From Heterobilharzia americana (Eukaryota > Platyhelminthes > Trematoda > Strigeidida > Schistosomatidae): 64,000 nt of DNA. A program made the translations under genes and the position numbers. The stretch covers positions 37,431,920-37,495,919 of the forward strand of contig OX104128.1 in assembly GCA_944470555.2 (NCBI GenBank). Reading direction: 5' to 3'. The stretch's first letter is position 1, and each line of letters begins with the position of its first letter. The notes below the pieces were generated by a model. The model made no database searches, was not told the origin of the DNA, and was given only the letters and a program-made list of their open reading frames with translations. Below, piece by piece: positions 62,901 to 63,530 of the stretch.

Positions 62901-63018
62901 CATACTCTGAACGAGTCATGTATGGGGTCATATTTAATCAGGTCGCCTCCAACACCATTAAGTACAAATACTAGCTCACGTAGGAGATCGGTTTCTGAAA
63001 TCGTCGTCCGGCTGGCGG
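8960..63018 (-). CDS. TUBGCP3: Gamma-tubulin complex component 3 (GCP3), gene body, 5' end off window
   Basis: Eleven exons joined through GT-AG introns encode about 807 codons including the stop. The order and content of conserved blocks follow animal GCP3: [10 protein letters not shown] and [10 protein letters not shown] (GRIP1 start), [88 protein letters not shown] and a final [12 protein letters not shown] helix. GCP3 is a core subunit of the gamma-tubulin small complex; its C-terminal GRIP2 domain binds gamma-tubulin and supports microtubule nucleation at centrosomes (family knowledge). Human GCP3 has 907 residues; the first 245 or so have no counterpart here and must lie past the right edge. 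All exon phases agree (see exon entries). Introns are 1.6 to 10 kb and hold nearly all the repeats listed. The alternative paralogue GCP2 fits less well, because the [16 protein letters not shown] and LLLGQGDF blocks match GCP3. Confidence 0.93.
9580..9820 (+). repeat. Degenerate family-2 SINE-like copy
   Basis: Matches the family-2 layout loosely: an ACGATATTCAATGAACTGATAGGAG-like start, a GAATTTGAACCC stretch, and the terminal GTGATGAAAACTACC. The ribozyme region is not recognisable. Confidence 0.4.
9821..10499. other. No recognised feature (intron)
   Basis: Intron sequence of GCP3 without a recognised frame or repeat. 10230-10430 could be an eroded RTE piece but no RT motif is visible. 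Confidence 0.3.
10500..10640 (-). mobile_element. RTE-like fragment (RT upstream region)
   Basis: The minus strand reads [10 protein letters not shown], then [18 protein letters not shown] with one stop. This matches the AGPDGI..E..K segment that precedes the palm in RTE reverse transcriptases. It is adjacent to an RTE fragment in the opposite orientation. Confidence 0.6.
10690..11280 (+). mobile_element. RTE-like fragment, linker between endonuclease and RT
   Basis: Plus frames give [24 protein letters not shown] sequence, [19 protein letters not shown] and [18 protein letters not shown]. These match the conserved linker KKPTVSETI.EKDG.L...RR..RW.EHF.EQF.WP of schistosome RTE elements. Stops and frameshifts are present. 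Confidence 0.65.
11340..11770 (+). mobile_element. RTE-like fragment, RT active-site region
   Basis: Reads [20 protein letters not shown] (YADD motif changed to YEDN), then [18 protein letters not shown] and [20 protein letters not shown]. These follow the RTE order LEYADDI..F.E...K...FL..L..N...F.MRF.P.KCK. The catalytic Asp pair is damaged. Confidence 0.7.
11771..12179. other. No recognised feature (intron)
   Basis: Sequence between an RTE fragment and a PLE copy; no motif seen. Confidence 0.3.
12180..13245 (+). mobile_element. 5'-truncated Penelope-like element with inverted terminal copy
   Basis: 12350-12900 is nearly identical to 1070-1600, including a shared TAA after KELKRVY and the GIY-YIG segment [20 protein letters not shown] plus KYVGETSR. 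At its left, 12180-12300 is the inverted complement of its own 3' terminal sequence at 13140-13240 (GAATAAATTTTCTC, then ATATCA, AACAAATC words). Penelope elements are known for such terminal inversions. Relative to the first copy it lacks a 4-base duplication near 12609, so the frames differ. Confidence 0.78.
13520..13660 (-). CDS. TUBGCP3: GCP3 exon j
   Basis: 47 codons, phase 0 at both ends, opening [20 protein letters not shown] and ending [11 protein letters not shown] before donor GTAAGT. HWG plus the Glu-rich run matches human GQWGVTAAEEEEENKR. Acceptor TCTTTCAATAACAG. The tRNA-like TIR element at 13709-13965 begins 48 nt upstream of this acceptor. Confidence 0.9.
13709..13965. mobile_element. 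Small TIR element with tRNA-like core (MITE-like)
   Basis: The arms of about 38 bp begin CTGGGTGATGACTGAAGG at 13713 and end inverted with CCTTCAATCATCACCCAG at 13944-13961; they differ at about four positions. TATA flanks both ends (possible target duplication). On the minus strand, the inside at about 13755-13835 resembles a tRNA: GACC/GGTC acceptor ends, A-box TAGGTGAGTTGG, B-box-like GTCGAAATCTG. It sits just upstream of a GCP3 exon acceptor. Confidence 0.72.
14310..14570 (-). repeat. Family-2 SINE-like copy with dead ribozyme
   Basis: On the minus strand the ribozyme region reads CTGTGGA and GAAC where the family has CTGAGGA and GAAA; both core changes should abolish cleavage. The GTATTCATCACGGA end and the CACGATATAGCGCGAC start match other copies. 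Confidence 0.6.
14850..14990 (-). repeat. tRNA-like SINE (family D)
   Basis: The minus strand contains TAGCTCATTGGTTTGATGAG (A-box-like) and GGATTTAAACCCTGATCCAC (B-box-like), then CTACCGAGGTTTCG. It shares this order with 38330-38480. Confidence 0.55.
15000..16610. other. No recognised gene (intron)
   Basis: Short frames only. 15220-15300 shares words with PLE 3' ends (AATGGATGACATTTCGAG) and may be an old scrap; the rest is unassigned. Confidence 0.35.
16630..17705 (-). mobile_element. RTE (family A) copy, 5'-truncated
   Basis: The 3' end at 16635 reads (minus) GGAACCCAAGGGACAAATAA with an AT-rich tail. Moving rightward it matches, with decay, the RT C-terminal half of the full-length copy at 34660-35700. 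ACTATTA occurs just outside both ends (16614 and 17707), a possible 7-bp target duplication. Several indels and stops. Confidence 0.8.
17800..18070 (+). mobile_element. RTE (family B) RT fragment
   Basis: Reads [20 protein letters not shown] and then [18 protein letters not shown], matching the RTE motif RQGCPLSPFLFNF and the following block. The upstream part resembles eroded terminal repeats. Confidence 0.6.
18205..20560 (+). mobile_element. Penelope-like element, nearly complete but broken
   Basis: N-terminal part: [20 protein letters not shown] and [42 protein letters not shown], then [18 protein letters not shown] (motif A with Asp), then [19 protein letters not shown] (motif B). The motif C region around 19360 is replaced by stops (HVYKG, stop). 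[13 protein letters not shown] and [13 protein letters not shown] follow. Near 19920 [15 protein letters not shown] is the GIY-YIG domain with its Tyr and Cys residues. The PLE identity is firm; assignment to the schistosome Cercyon group is an inference. 18213-18300 ([15 protein letters not shown]) looks like an extra RT piece in front, as in tandem PLE copies. Confidence 0.88.
20252..20455. repeat. Three degenerate tandem units of 64-70 bp in the PLE 3' region
   Basis: Units start at 20252, 20316 and 20386. Each has ATCCGGTATTRCATAA, TTTCATAATCC and a TATTTTCTCACT-like word in the same order. Confidence 0.7.
20570..21125 (+). mobile_element. Second Penelope-like fragment, C-terminal RT part
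   Basis: Reads [54 protein letters not shown] and KRNLIHLLC, matching PLE sequence downstream of the YVDD motif, with stops between the pieces. It directly follows the first PLE in the same orientation, consistent with tandem PLE insertion. Confidence 0.7.
21126..21245 (+). repeat. Smα-type SINE, 3' part with hammerhead
   Basis: Starts at GAATTCCGGTGGGAACAAC, a tRNA-like B-box derivative, and ends CTACTGCTAGCCAC. The left half is missing. Confidence 0.7.
21175..21219 (+). ncRNA. Smα hammerhead motif, weakened stem I
   Basis: Core CTGACGA and GAAA are intact, stem II GTCC/GGAC is perfect and the triplet is ATC. Stem I has GTCCAA against CTGGAT, leaving four pairs. Confidence 0.65.
21246..21995. 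other. No recognised gene (intron)
   Basis: Includes eroded PLE-like words (21277-21340 and 21560-21700) but nothing that can be assigned with confidence. Confidence 0.3.
22000..22515 (-). mobile_element. RTE (family B) 3' end
   Basis: The minus strand reads [20 protein letters not shown], then [20 protein letters not shown] and NQWLET. The non-coding end follows, with the family hallmark GAGGTGTGGCAACTCGGACC-like word, then a GTTGAT tail. This C-terminal RTE tail recurs about ten times in the window. Confidence 0.75.
22516..23280. other. No recognised feature (intron)
   Basis: No repeat or frame identified. Confidence 0.35.
23281..23450 (+). repeat. Smα-type SINE with clear pol III-type boxes
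   Basis: A-box TGGCTCAGTGG at about 23291 and B-box GGTTCGAGTC at about 23335 are near consensus. The ribozyme follows, then TTCTGCTAGTCAC. This is the best-preserved Smα promoter in the window. Confidence 0.82.
23386..23430 (+). ncRNA. Smα hammerhead motif
   Basis: CTGACGA, GAAA, minimal stem III CGCGCG and cleavage triplet GTC are all present. Stem I is damaged (ATCTAG against CAGGAT) and stem II has mismatches, so activity is doubtful. Confidence 0.65.
23640..23891 (-). CDS. TUBGCP3: GCP3 exon i
   Basis: 84 codons in phase 0, beginning [20 protein letters not shown] with [20 protein letters not shown] and [12 protein letters not shown] downstream. It matches human [20 protein letters not shown] and the following helices. 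Donor GTTTGT after FASE; acceptor TTGCATTCTAG. A 49-bp-arm hairpin lies 67 nt upstream of the acceptor. Confidence 0.95.
23958..24060. repeat. Near-perfect hairpin, 49-bp arms, 5-nt loop
   Basis: Arms 23958-24006 and 24012-24060 differ at one position, with loop CCAGA. The arm sequence is the 3' terminal segment of SINE family 2 (GTATTCATCATGGACTGACA), so this is a head-to-head pair of SINE ends. It lies 67 nt upstream of the acceptor of the exon ending at 23891. Confidence 0.9.
24061..24400. other. No recognised feature (intron)
   Basis: Nothing identified. Confidence 0.3.
24410..24620 (+). mobile_element. RTE (family B) scrap
   Basis: ATGCAGAAATTAGGTGTAGAG, then GTGAGTCAGTTGCTGAGGTTG, parallels 58625-58690 in the family B copy. 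No frame survives. Confidence 0.45.
24621..25975. other. No recognised gene (intron)
   Basis: A frame at 25764-25979 (minus) contains several Cys and His residues ([18 protein letters not shown]), but it has no recognisable zinc-knuckle spacing. Left unassigned. Confidence 0.3.
25981..26066. repeat. Hairpin, arms of about 37 bp
   Basis: Left arm from TATATTAGATCATTCAGAGA, right arm ending CTCCGAATGATCTAAATATA; about three differences and a 12-nt AT-rich loop. It abuts the RTE family B 3' end at 26070. Confidence 0.85.
26070..26245 (+). mobile_element. RTE (family B) 3' terminus
   Basis: Only the non-coding end remains: pyrimidine-rich stretch, CTTTTTACTTGATGTACTGA, GAGGTGTGGCAACTCGGACC, GGTCCTAGGTTGAT. 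Confidence 0.7.
26246..26744. other. No recognised feature (intron)
   Basis: Short frames only; nothing assigned. Confidence 0.3.
26745..27034 (-). CDS. TUBGCP3: GCP3 exon h (GRIP2 core)
   Basis: 290 nt; together with one carried base it makes 97 codons. It opens [20 protein letters not shown], then [18 protein letters not shown], and ends [12 protein letters not shown] before donor GTAAGT. These are hallmark GRIP2 segments that form the gamma-tubulin-binding half of the protein. Confidence 0.96.
27035..27685. other. No recognised feature (intron)
   Basis: Intron sequence directly upstream of exon h; no repeat recognised. Confidence 0.3.
27690..28640 (-). mobile_element. RTE (family B) C-terminal part and 3' UTR
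   Basis: The minus strand reads [52 protein letters not shown], then [20 protein letters not shown] and the typical 3' end to 27690. These match the RTE C-terminal order FTYLGSCIS..G, DEISARI.KA, W.LGHVLRMP..R...R. One of the longer family B remnants; frameshifted. Confidence 0.8.
28641..29600. other. No recognised gene (intron)
   Basis: AT-rich; no frame or repeat identified. Confidence 0.3.
29601..30020 (-). repeat. GC-richer unclassified dispersed-repeat-like block
   Basis: Base composition is clearly richer in GC than the surroundings. The minus strand is open over 29611-29838 and 29835-30020 ([34 protein letters not shown]). It may be the 5' part of a retroelement, but no catalytic motif is visible. 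Function unknown. Confidence 0.35.
30065..30225 (+). repeat. Smα-type SINE with hammerhead
   Basis: B-box GGGTTCGATTCCC at 30119 is intact. The A-box region is eroded (TCTAGTGACAGTGTATAACG). The ribozyme and CCACTGCTAGCC follow. It lies about 130 nt 3' of exon g, in sense-opposite orientation to GCP3. Confidence 0.8.
30163..30207 (+). ncRNA. Smα hammerhead motif
   Basis: CTGACGA and GAAA are intact. Stem I ATCCAG/CTGGAC keeps five pairs; the triplet is ATT. Stem II is GCTC/GGAT-weakened. Possibly slow or inactive. Confidence 0.68.
30358..30503 (-). CDS. TUBGCP3: GCP3 exon g
   Basis: 146 nt; acceptor TTTTCTTTAG, donor GTTAGT. Encodes [20 protein letters not shown] and [13 protein letters not shown], matching human [30 protein letters not shown]. 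It ends one base into the Pro codon completed by the next exon. Confidence 0.94.
30504..30945. other. No recognised gene (intron)
   Basis: Contains words shared with 5640-5860; unnamed repeat possible. Confidence 0.3.
30950..31680 (+). mobile_element. Non-LTR element (family C) C-terminal end and 3' UTR
   Basis: Reads [51 protein letters not shown], then [17 protein letters not shown], the RTE-type C-terminal order with in-frame stops. The 3' region includes ACTTGAGACGTTATCAGATA and ends AAATAAAGAAGACGATGAAG. Its 3' UTR differs from families A and B. Confidence 0.7.
31690..32223. other. No recognised feature (intron)
   Basis: Nothing assigned. Confidence 0.3.
32224..33492 (+). mobile_element. 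RTE (family A) 5'-truncated insertion with 14-bp target duplication
   Basis: TATTCATGAATCAA occurs at 32224-32237 and again at 33479-33492, so the insert is 32238-33478. It encodes [40 protein letters not shown] and [15 protein letters not shown] (RT motifs A, B and C with FADD), then decays. It ends ACCCAAGGGACAAATAAAAT with an AAT-rich tail. Stops after TYLGSID and after SMI are shared with the copies at 44.7 and 51.3 kb. Confidence 0.92.
33493..34045. other. No recognised feature (intron)
   Basis: Nothing assigned. Confidence 0.3.
34050..34520 (+). mobile_element. RTE (family B) 3' end
   Basis: Reads [42 protein letters not shown] (family: [20 protein letters not shown]..), then the 3' UTR with GAAGTGTGGCAACTTGAACC and a CTGTCTATCTG tail. 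Confidence 0.72.
34530..34640 (-). repeat. tRNA-like SINE (family D) split by an RTE insertion
   Basis: The minus strand has GGGTCCATTGGTTTAGCGAG (A-box region) and CTCATGAACTGGAATCCAC (eroded B-box). Its 5' end carries the target site CCACAGCTTCAT used by the RTE to its right. Confidence 0.55.
34639..37942 (-). mobile_element. Full-length RTE (family A, SR2-like) retrotransposon
   Basis: 3.3 kb on the minus strand, flanked by CCACAGCTTCAT at 34627-34638 and 37943-37954 (12-bp target duplication). An AP-endonuclease domain has [19 protein letters not shown] (catalytic Glu), [11 protein letters not shown] and SDHYLV. A linker follows ([20 protein letters not shown]). RT motifs are [60 protein letters not shown] and DFADDLCLM. 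The 3' end is GGAACCCAAGGGACTAATAA with a short AAT-type tail, as in RTE elements. One stop lies at 37416 and the frame changes several times between 36860 and 35870, so it no longer encodes one intact protein; the APE and RT catalytic residues listed are still present. Confidence 0.95.
38155..38219 (-). CDS. TUBGCP3: GCP3 exon f
   Basis: A 65-nt micro-exon encoding [21 protein letters not shown] plus two bases of the next codon. It matches the near-invariant [19 protein letters not shown] of GCP3. Donor GTAAGT, acceptor TTCTTCATAG. It is far too short to be found by open-frame length. Confidence 0.95.
38310..38490 (+). repeat. tRNA-like SINE (family D)
   Basis: GTATGGGTCATTGGATTAGG (A-box region), GGCTCCGATCCACC (B-box region), then CTACTGAGATTCAGGCAG and the terminal ATAGGTGTGGTTGACTGCC. 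Confidence 0.55.
38491..39385. other. No recognised gene (intron)
   Basis: Unassigned. 39060-39180 has SINE-like words but no clear boxes. Confidence 0.3.
39390..39600 (-). repeat. Degenerate family-2 SINE-like copy
   Basis: Starts at the family 3' end (GGAGGTAGGTTGATATTTATTACAG on the plus strand, approximate) and runs toward an eroded tRNA-like region. The ribozyme is not recognisable. It lies about 230 nt from exon e. Confidence 0.35.
39831..39958 (-). CDS. TUBGCP3: GCP3 exon e
   Basis: 128 nt; acceptor TTCTGTTTAACAG, donor GTGAGT. With the leftover G from the previous exon it reads [20 protein letters not shown] and ends [17 protein letters not shown]. This corresponds to human YLLDVLNKKYSLLDHMQ, the entry into GRIP2. 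Phase 0 at its 3' end. Confidence 0.92.
40242..40277. repeat. (AAT)n microsatellite, tail of a CR1-like fragment
   Basis: Twelve AAT units sit exactly at the 3' end (minus strand) of the retroelement fragment to the right, so this is its tail rather than an independent tract. Confidence 0.75.
40278..40525 (-). mobile_element. CR1-like element, 3' UTR only
   Basis: This 240-bp block is repeated with about 80 % similarity at 40825-41060 (ACTGTTACAAAGTTGATATG, CATACAGTCTTATGTA, CTAAGGAGATACA words in the same order). Its 3' side ends in the (AAT)n tail. Confidence 0.7.
40526..40824. other. Unassigned spacer between two CR1-like ends
   Basis: Nothing recognised. Confidence 0.3.
40825..41900 (-). 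mobile_element. CR1/Perere-like non-LTR element, RT C-terminal half
   Basis: The minus strand reads [12 protein letters not shown], then [20 protein letters not shown] (motif B, QGAVLSP), then [15 protein letters not shown] where YADD would be. [48 protein letters not shown] and [20 protein letters not shown] follow. This is the order of CR1/jockey-group RTs. Stops and frameshifts present; the catalytic motif is degraded. Confidence 0.8.
41960..42290 (+). mobile_element. RTE (family B) C-terminal fragment
   Basis: LRWFGYVL-like start, [32 protein letters not shown], matching [11 protein letters not shown] and GW..VRGGQTKTWH-type sequence of family B. The terminal GTGTGGCAACT word is missing, so the 3' end is truncated. 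Confidence 0.6.
42291..42770. other. No recognised feature (intron)
   Basis: Nothing assigned. Confidence 0.3.
42780..43650 (-). mobile_element. Penelope-like element, N-terminal and RT start
   Basis: The minus strand reads [20 protein letters not shown] (PLE block with ADKG..VVVMDR), [16 protein letters not shown], and [20 protein letters not shown], then [14 protein letters not shown] (RT motif A, VSFDVTALFTSI). Upstream pieces around 43330-43430 ([20 protein letters not shown]) may be its N-terminus. Broken by stops. Confidence 0.7.
43651..44674. other. No recognised feature (intron)
   Basis: Short frames only. Confidence 0.3.
44675..46244 (+). mobile_element. RTE (family A) truncated insertion with 11-bp target duplication
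   Basis: ATAAGATGAAA at 44675-44685 and 46234-46244 flanks the insert 44686-46233. It starts in the linker before RT ([14 protein letters not shown]), then [32 protein letters not shown] and [20 protein letters not shown]. The RT palm is then heavily mutated (DFADD lost at about 45340). It ends ACCCAAGGGACAAATAATAA with an AAT-type tail. From 45300 onward it is almost identical to 51350-52270. Confidence 0.92.
46245..46915. other. No recognised gene; possible SINE scrap at 46790-46870
   Basis: GGGATTCGGATCCAAGACCC resembles a B-box region, but no second box or family match is secure. Confidence 0.3.
46920..47230 (-). mobile_element. RTE (family B) 3' end
   Basis: The minus strand shows the end of the coding tail and the 3' UTR: GAATCAGTGGTTGAAGAACC, pyrimidine tracts, TCTGTGAAGTGTGAGACACT and the GTTGATCTTATCTGTCTATC tail. 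Confidence 0.65.
47235..48117. other. Intron sequence with one long (AT)n tract
   Basis: No gene or repeat family recognised besides the microsatellite. Confidence 0.35.
47635..47694. repeat. (AT)n microsatellite, 30 units
   Basis: Uninterrupted AT run of 60 bp. Confidence 0.95.
48118..48220 (-). CDS. TUBGCP3: GCP3 exon d
   Basis: 103 nt; starts in phase 0 with [20 protein letters not shown] and ends one base into a codon before donor GTATGTT. Acceptor CCCCTTTAG. GKSINFL is one of the most conserved GCP motifs. The following linker is shorter than in human GCP3. Confidence 0.92.
48445..48565 (-). repeat. Smα-type SINE fragment with broken hammerhead
   Basis: On the minus strand at about 48472-48516 the ribozyme region reads TTGACGA in place of CTGACGA, and the 3' strand of stem I is lost. 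GAAA and a GTC triplet remain. CCAGTATAACAACG to the right is a word shared with other Smα copies. Confidence 0.65.
48785..49080 (-). repeat. Family-2 SINE-like copy, minus orientation
   Basis: The minus strand has a tRNA-like segment (GACTAGCTCAATGGTAACG, GGGTTCGATCCC). The ribozyme region has CTGAGGA but GAAG instead of GAAA, so it is probably dead. The 3' end is at 48790. It faces the copy at 49120 head to head. Confidence 0.68.
49120..49455 (+). repeat. Family-2 SINE-like copy with best-preserved hammerhead
   Basis: In order: AGCTTCAAGAGGTGATTCCT, CTCAACGATGACATTGG, A-box CAGTGGCTCAATGG, B-box GAGTTTGATCCC, ribozyme, and GTCAGTCCATGATGAGTTTC at the end. Confidence 0.75.
49350..49395 (+). 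ncRNA. Hammerhead ribozyme motif, family 2, consensus intact
   Basis: Stem I GCACTG/CAGTGT (five Watson-Crick pairs and one G-T). Core CTGAAGA fits CUGANGA. Stem II TCCC/GGGA closes ATGCT. GAAA, minimal stem III and cleavage triplet GTC at 49387-49389 are all present. No core residue is lost. Smα uses a different stem I (ATCCAG/CTGGAT), so this is a separate lineage or a diverged relative. Confidence 0.72.
49485..49645 (-). repeat. Family-2 SINE-like copy, 3' part
   Basis: On the minus strand CTGAGGA, a GTC/GAC stem II, GAAA and a GTC triplet survive. Stem I is weak (three pairs). The B-box region GAGTTCGATTCCC is intact. Confidence 0.62.
49990..50215 (+). repeat. Degenerate family-2 SINE-like copy
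   Basis: TCAGACTTAATTGCTGGGTAGC corresponds to the A-box region and CAATATCAGTCTGTGATGAG to the family 3' end. The ribozyme has no recognisable core. Confidence 0.42.
50440..50850 (+). mobile_element. RTE (family B) 3' end with TCAG repeat tail
   Basis: [14 protein letters not shown] coding scrap, then the usual 3' UTR, TTGAAGTGTGGTAACTTGAG, and a tail of five TCAG units at 50834. This is one of the clearest simple-sequence tails for the family. Confidence 0.7.
50990..51270 (+). repeat. Family-2 SINE-like copy with mutated ribozyme
   Basis: B-box GGGTTCGATCCC is perfect. CTGATGA is present, but the GAAA box reads AAAA and stem II has lost pairs. GCACTG/CAGTGC stem I is perfect (6 bp), which confirms the family's ancestral stem I. 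Confidence 0.72.
51310..52280 (+). mobile_element. RTE (family A) truncated copy, twin of 45.3-46.2 kb
   Basis: Begins near WIM-type sequence (GAACTGGATTATGTAGCG) and runs at near identity with 45300-46230 through the shared stops after TYLGSID, the GAAATGCACTCCACTCCACT duplication and the ACCCAAGGGACA end. It keeps a 15-nt stretch (GTGAGGAGTACGTGA) that the twin lacks. Imperfect TTAAAAATT/TTAAAATT words flank the ends, a weak target duplication. Confidence 0.85.
52476..52580 (-). CDS. Candidate GCP3 cassette exon, 105 nt
   Basis: A strong acceptor (GATTTTTTCTAG) is followed by 35 open codons beginning [20 protein letters not shown], then a weak donor GTATAG in phase 0. A TAG stop would follow at once if the donor is not used. 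Both neighbouring exons are phase 0 here, so the block could be included without a frameshift. It would insert a Lys/Pro-rich loop directly before GKSINFL. Skipping it gives a gap-free match to human GCP3, so it is at most an alternative or lineage-specific exon and may be chance. Confidence 0.35.
52770..52985 (-). repeat. Rearranged Smα-type remnant
   Basis: On the minus strand at about 52795-52835 a core CTTACGA (G to T) precedes GAAA. Immediately right, on the plus strand, are the ATGCGCGTTCTGGATTCCAT end of another copy and the TATAGCAACGGAAAATTACAAG word. Two copies in opposite orientation appear fused. Confidence 0.55.
53064..53621 (-). CDS. TUBGCP3: GCP3 exon c (large GRIP1 exon)
   Basis: 186 codons, phase 0 at both ends. 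The acceptor is TTTTTTATTTTAG; the donor is GTAATA after ENQANK. The first 60 or so residues are a polar, Asp/Ser/Asn-rich insertion not present in human GCP3. The rest is well conserved: [54 protein letters not shown] and [17 protein letters not shown]. This is the GRIP1 core used for lateral contacts between GCPs. Confidence 0.95.
53622..54425. other. No recognised feature (intron)
   Basis: Short T and A runs; nothing assigned. Confidence 0.3.
54430..54790 (+). mobile_element. RTE (family A) 3' fragment
   Basis: About 340 bp matching the last part of family A (AGAATAATAAGAATAAG to TATGTTCCACTAGGAACCCA), with several deletions and a long ATT-type tail to 54790. Confidence 0.82.
54791..55415. 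other. No recognised feature (intron)
   Basis: Nothing assigned. Confidence 0.3.
55420..55912 (+). mobile_element. RTE (family B) 3' end
   Basis: [18 protein letters not shown] coding scrap, then 3' UTR with TATTTATGAGGTGTGCTACT and a TTGACTGACTGAC tail at 55897. Confidence 0.72.
55913..56685. other. No recognised feature (intron)
   Basis: Nothing assigned. Confidence 0.3.
56690..56870 (+). repeat. Smα-type SINE, 3' half
   Basis: Starts inside the ribozyme (TTACGCGCGTTCTGGATTC, the stem III and cleavage strand) and continues through AATATGAAGGCATCCGCATG and CAGTATAACAACGGAGAATT. The 5' half of the ribozyme is missing. Confidence 0.65.
56880..57045 (+). repeat. Smα-type SINE with inactive hammerhead
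   Basis: A-box TAGTGGCCTAGTGG and B-box-like GGTTGGAGTC. At 56970-57014 the ribozyme has perfect stem II GGAC side and GAAA, but the core reads CTAACGA (G to A at an essential position) and the triplet is CTTC-shifted. Inactive by consensus rules. Confidence 0.75.
57203..57247. repeat. (AT)n microsatellite, about 22 units
   Basis: Uninterrupted 45-bp AT run. Confidence 0.95.
57260..57599. other. No recognised feature (intron)
   Basis: Nothing assigned; 57500-57600 may be the eroded start of the adjacent RTE. Confidence 0.3.
57600..58500 (+). mobile_element. RTE (family B), linker through RT with internal deletion
   Basis: Reads [20 protein letters not shown] and [20 protein letters not shown] (linker), then [20 protein letters not shown] (motif B region), FYWVKMLTR-like YADD remnant and [15 protein letters not shown]. 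It then jumps to the 3' terminal GTGTGGCAACTCGGAATGTT, skipping the C-terminal coding part. Multiple stops. Confidence 0.7.
58501..59175 (+). mobile_element. RTE (family B) C-terminal end, second copy
   Basis: [12 protein letters not shown] start, then a [15 protein letters not shown] block around 58710-58750, SRFGIKNS and MTPVHEVFN, then the long 3' UTR (GATATGAAGTGTGACAACTT) and a GATATGGACAGACTGACTAA tail. It directly follows the previous copy's tail. Confidence 0.7.
59176..59640. other. No recognised feature (intron next to exon b)
   Basis: Nothing assigned. Confidence 0.3.
59646..59846 (-). CDS. TUBGCP3: GCP3 exon b (start of GRIP1)
   Basis: 67 codons, phase 0 at both ends. Contains [12 protein letters not shown] and [13 protein letters not shown], matching ELGWLHNKIRRY and ELREYYRLLSVL of human GCP3. 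Donor GTGAGT. Joined to the preceding exon it reads DSFR-LVSNVDV. A long (AT)n tract starts 51 nt upstream of the acceptor. Confidence 0.93.
59898..59955. repeat. (AT)n microsatellite near exon b acceptor
   Basis: 58-bp AT run, starting 51 nt upstream of the splice acceptor on the minus strand. Confidence 0.95.
60035..60175 (-). repeat. Smα-type SINE with ribozyme excised
   Basis: The minus strand has the A-box (GACTCAGTGGCCTGGTAGG), a B-box-region derivative and GGTACATCTAACTGACGAGTCC, joined directly to ACTGCTAGCCACTG. About 34 nt (most of stem II, GAAA, stem III, cleavage site and stem I 3' strand) is missing between two TCC triplets. Confidence 0.78.
60180..61315. other. No recognised feature (intron)
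   Basis: AT-rich; nothing assigned. Confidence 0.3.
61320..61940 (+). mobile_element. RTE (family B) C-terminal end
   Basis: [55 protein letters not shown] is an open 68-codon stretch of the RTE C-terminal tail. It is followed by [14 protein letters not shown] sequence and the 3' UTR with GTAACTTGAACGCATGCAC and a CTGTCTGTC tail. Confidence 0.78.
61941..62905. other. No recognised feature (intron)
   Basis: Nothing assigned. Confidence 0.3.
62906..63018 (-). CDS. TUBGCP3: GCP3 exon a (first visible)
   Basis: The acceptor TTTATCTTTCAG precedes this 113-nt exon. Two bases complete an upstream codon, then 37 codons follow, including [16 protein letters not shown] and ending DSFR, with donor GTATGT. 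It matches the human stretch ITEAALVRDILYVFQG just before GRIP1. It needs an upstream exon ending in phase 1; none was recognised before the window edge. Confidence 0.88.
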
Positions 63019-63149
63019 CTGAAAGATAAATATAATTATAGATGTGTTTTTTTTAACTGCTCCCTGTTTAATATAATCAGTCAAAGTGGAAAAATTCAAT
63101 TTTTATGGAGTAAAAATGTTAGCGACTTACAGTAAATTCTAAGGTTCTA

Positions 63150-63345
63150 TTAATCAGCAATACAGAGTTCTGACCCCTCACAGAAAGAGGTGATCACCAT
63201 GATCTAATAACATCACAGTTACTAACGCTCTGATGTCCTAACTCATGGGTACTGAATTCGAATCTCATGGAGAATACCAACACACTTGGAAACATCCATT
63301 CATTGAAAGAATTTTGAAGCGCTTACTATCAATTACAAGTAAATA
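63150..63345 (+). repeat. Possible degenerate tRNA-like SINE
   Basis: CAGTTACTAACGCTCTGATG followed by GAATTCGAATCTCATGG resembles eroded Smα promoter boxes. No ribozyme follows. Confidence 0.3.
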
Positions 63346-63394
63346 ATATAAGACCGTAATCGAATGTAATATCGAAACACTTCAACAAGTAACC

Positions 63395-63530
63395 CACAGA
63401 TCAAAAGACGGGAAGCTGAGATATGAGACTTGGCGTTTGAACCCCGCTCTATCTACCGAGGTTTTGGCGGCGAGGTAATTTTATTAACCTTCACATTATA
63501 GATATCATTCATTACTTATTGGATAAACAA
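63395..63530 (+). repeat. tRNA-like SINE (family D), 3' part
   Basis: GGCGTTTGAACCCCGCTC (B-box-like), CTACCGAGGTTTTGGCGG, then CATTATAGATATCATTC. Same order as 2030-2110. Confidence 0.45.
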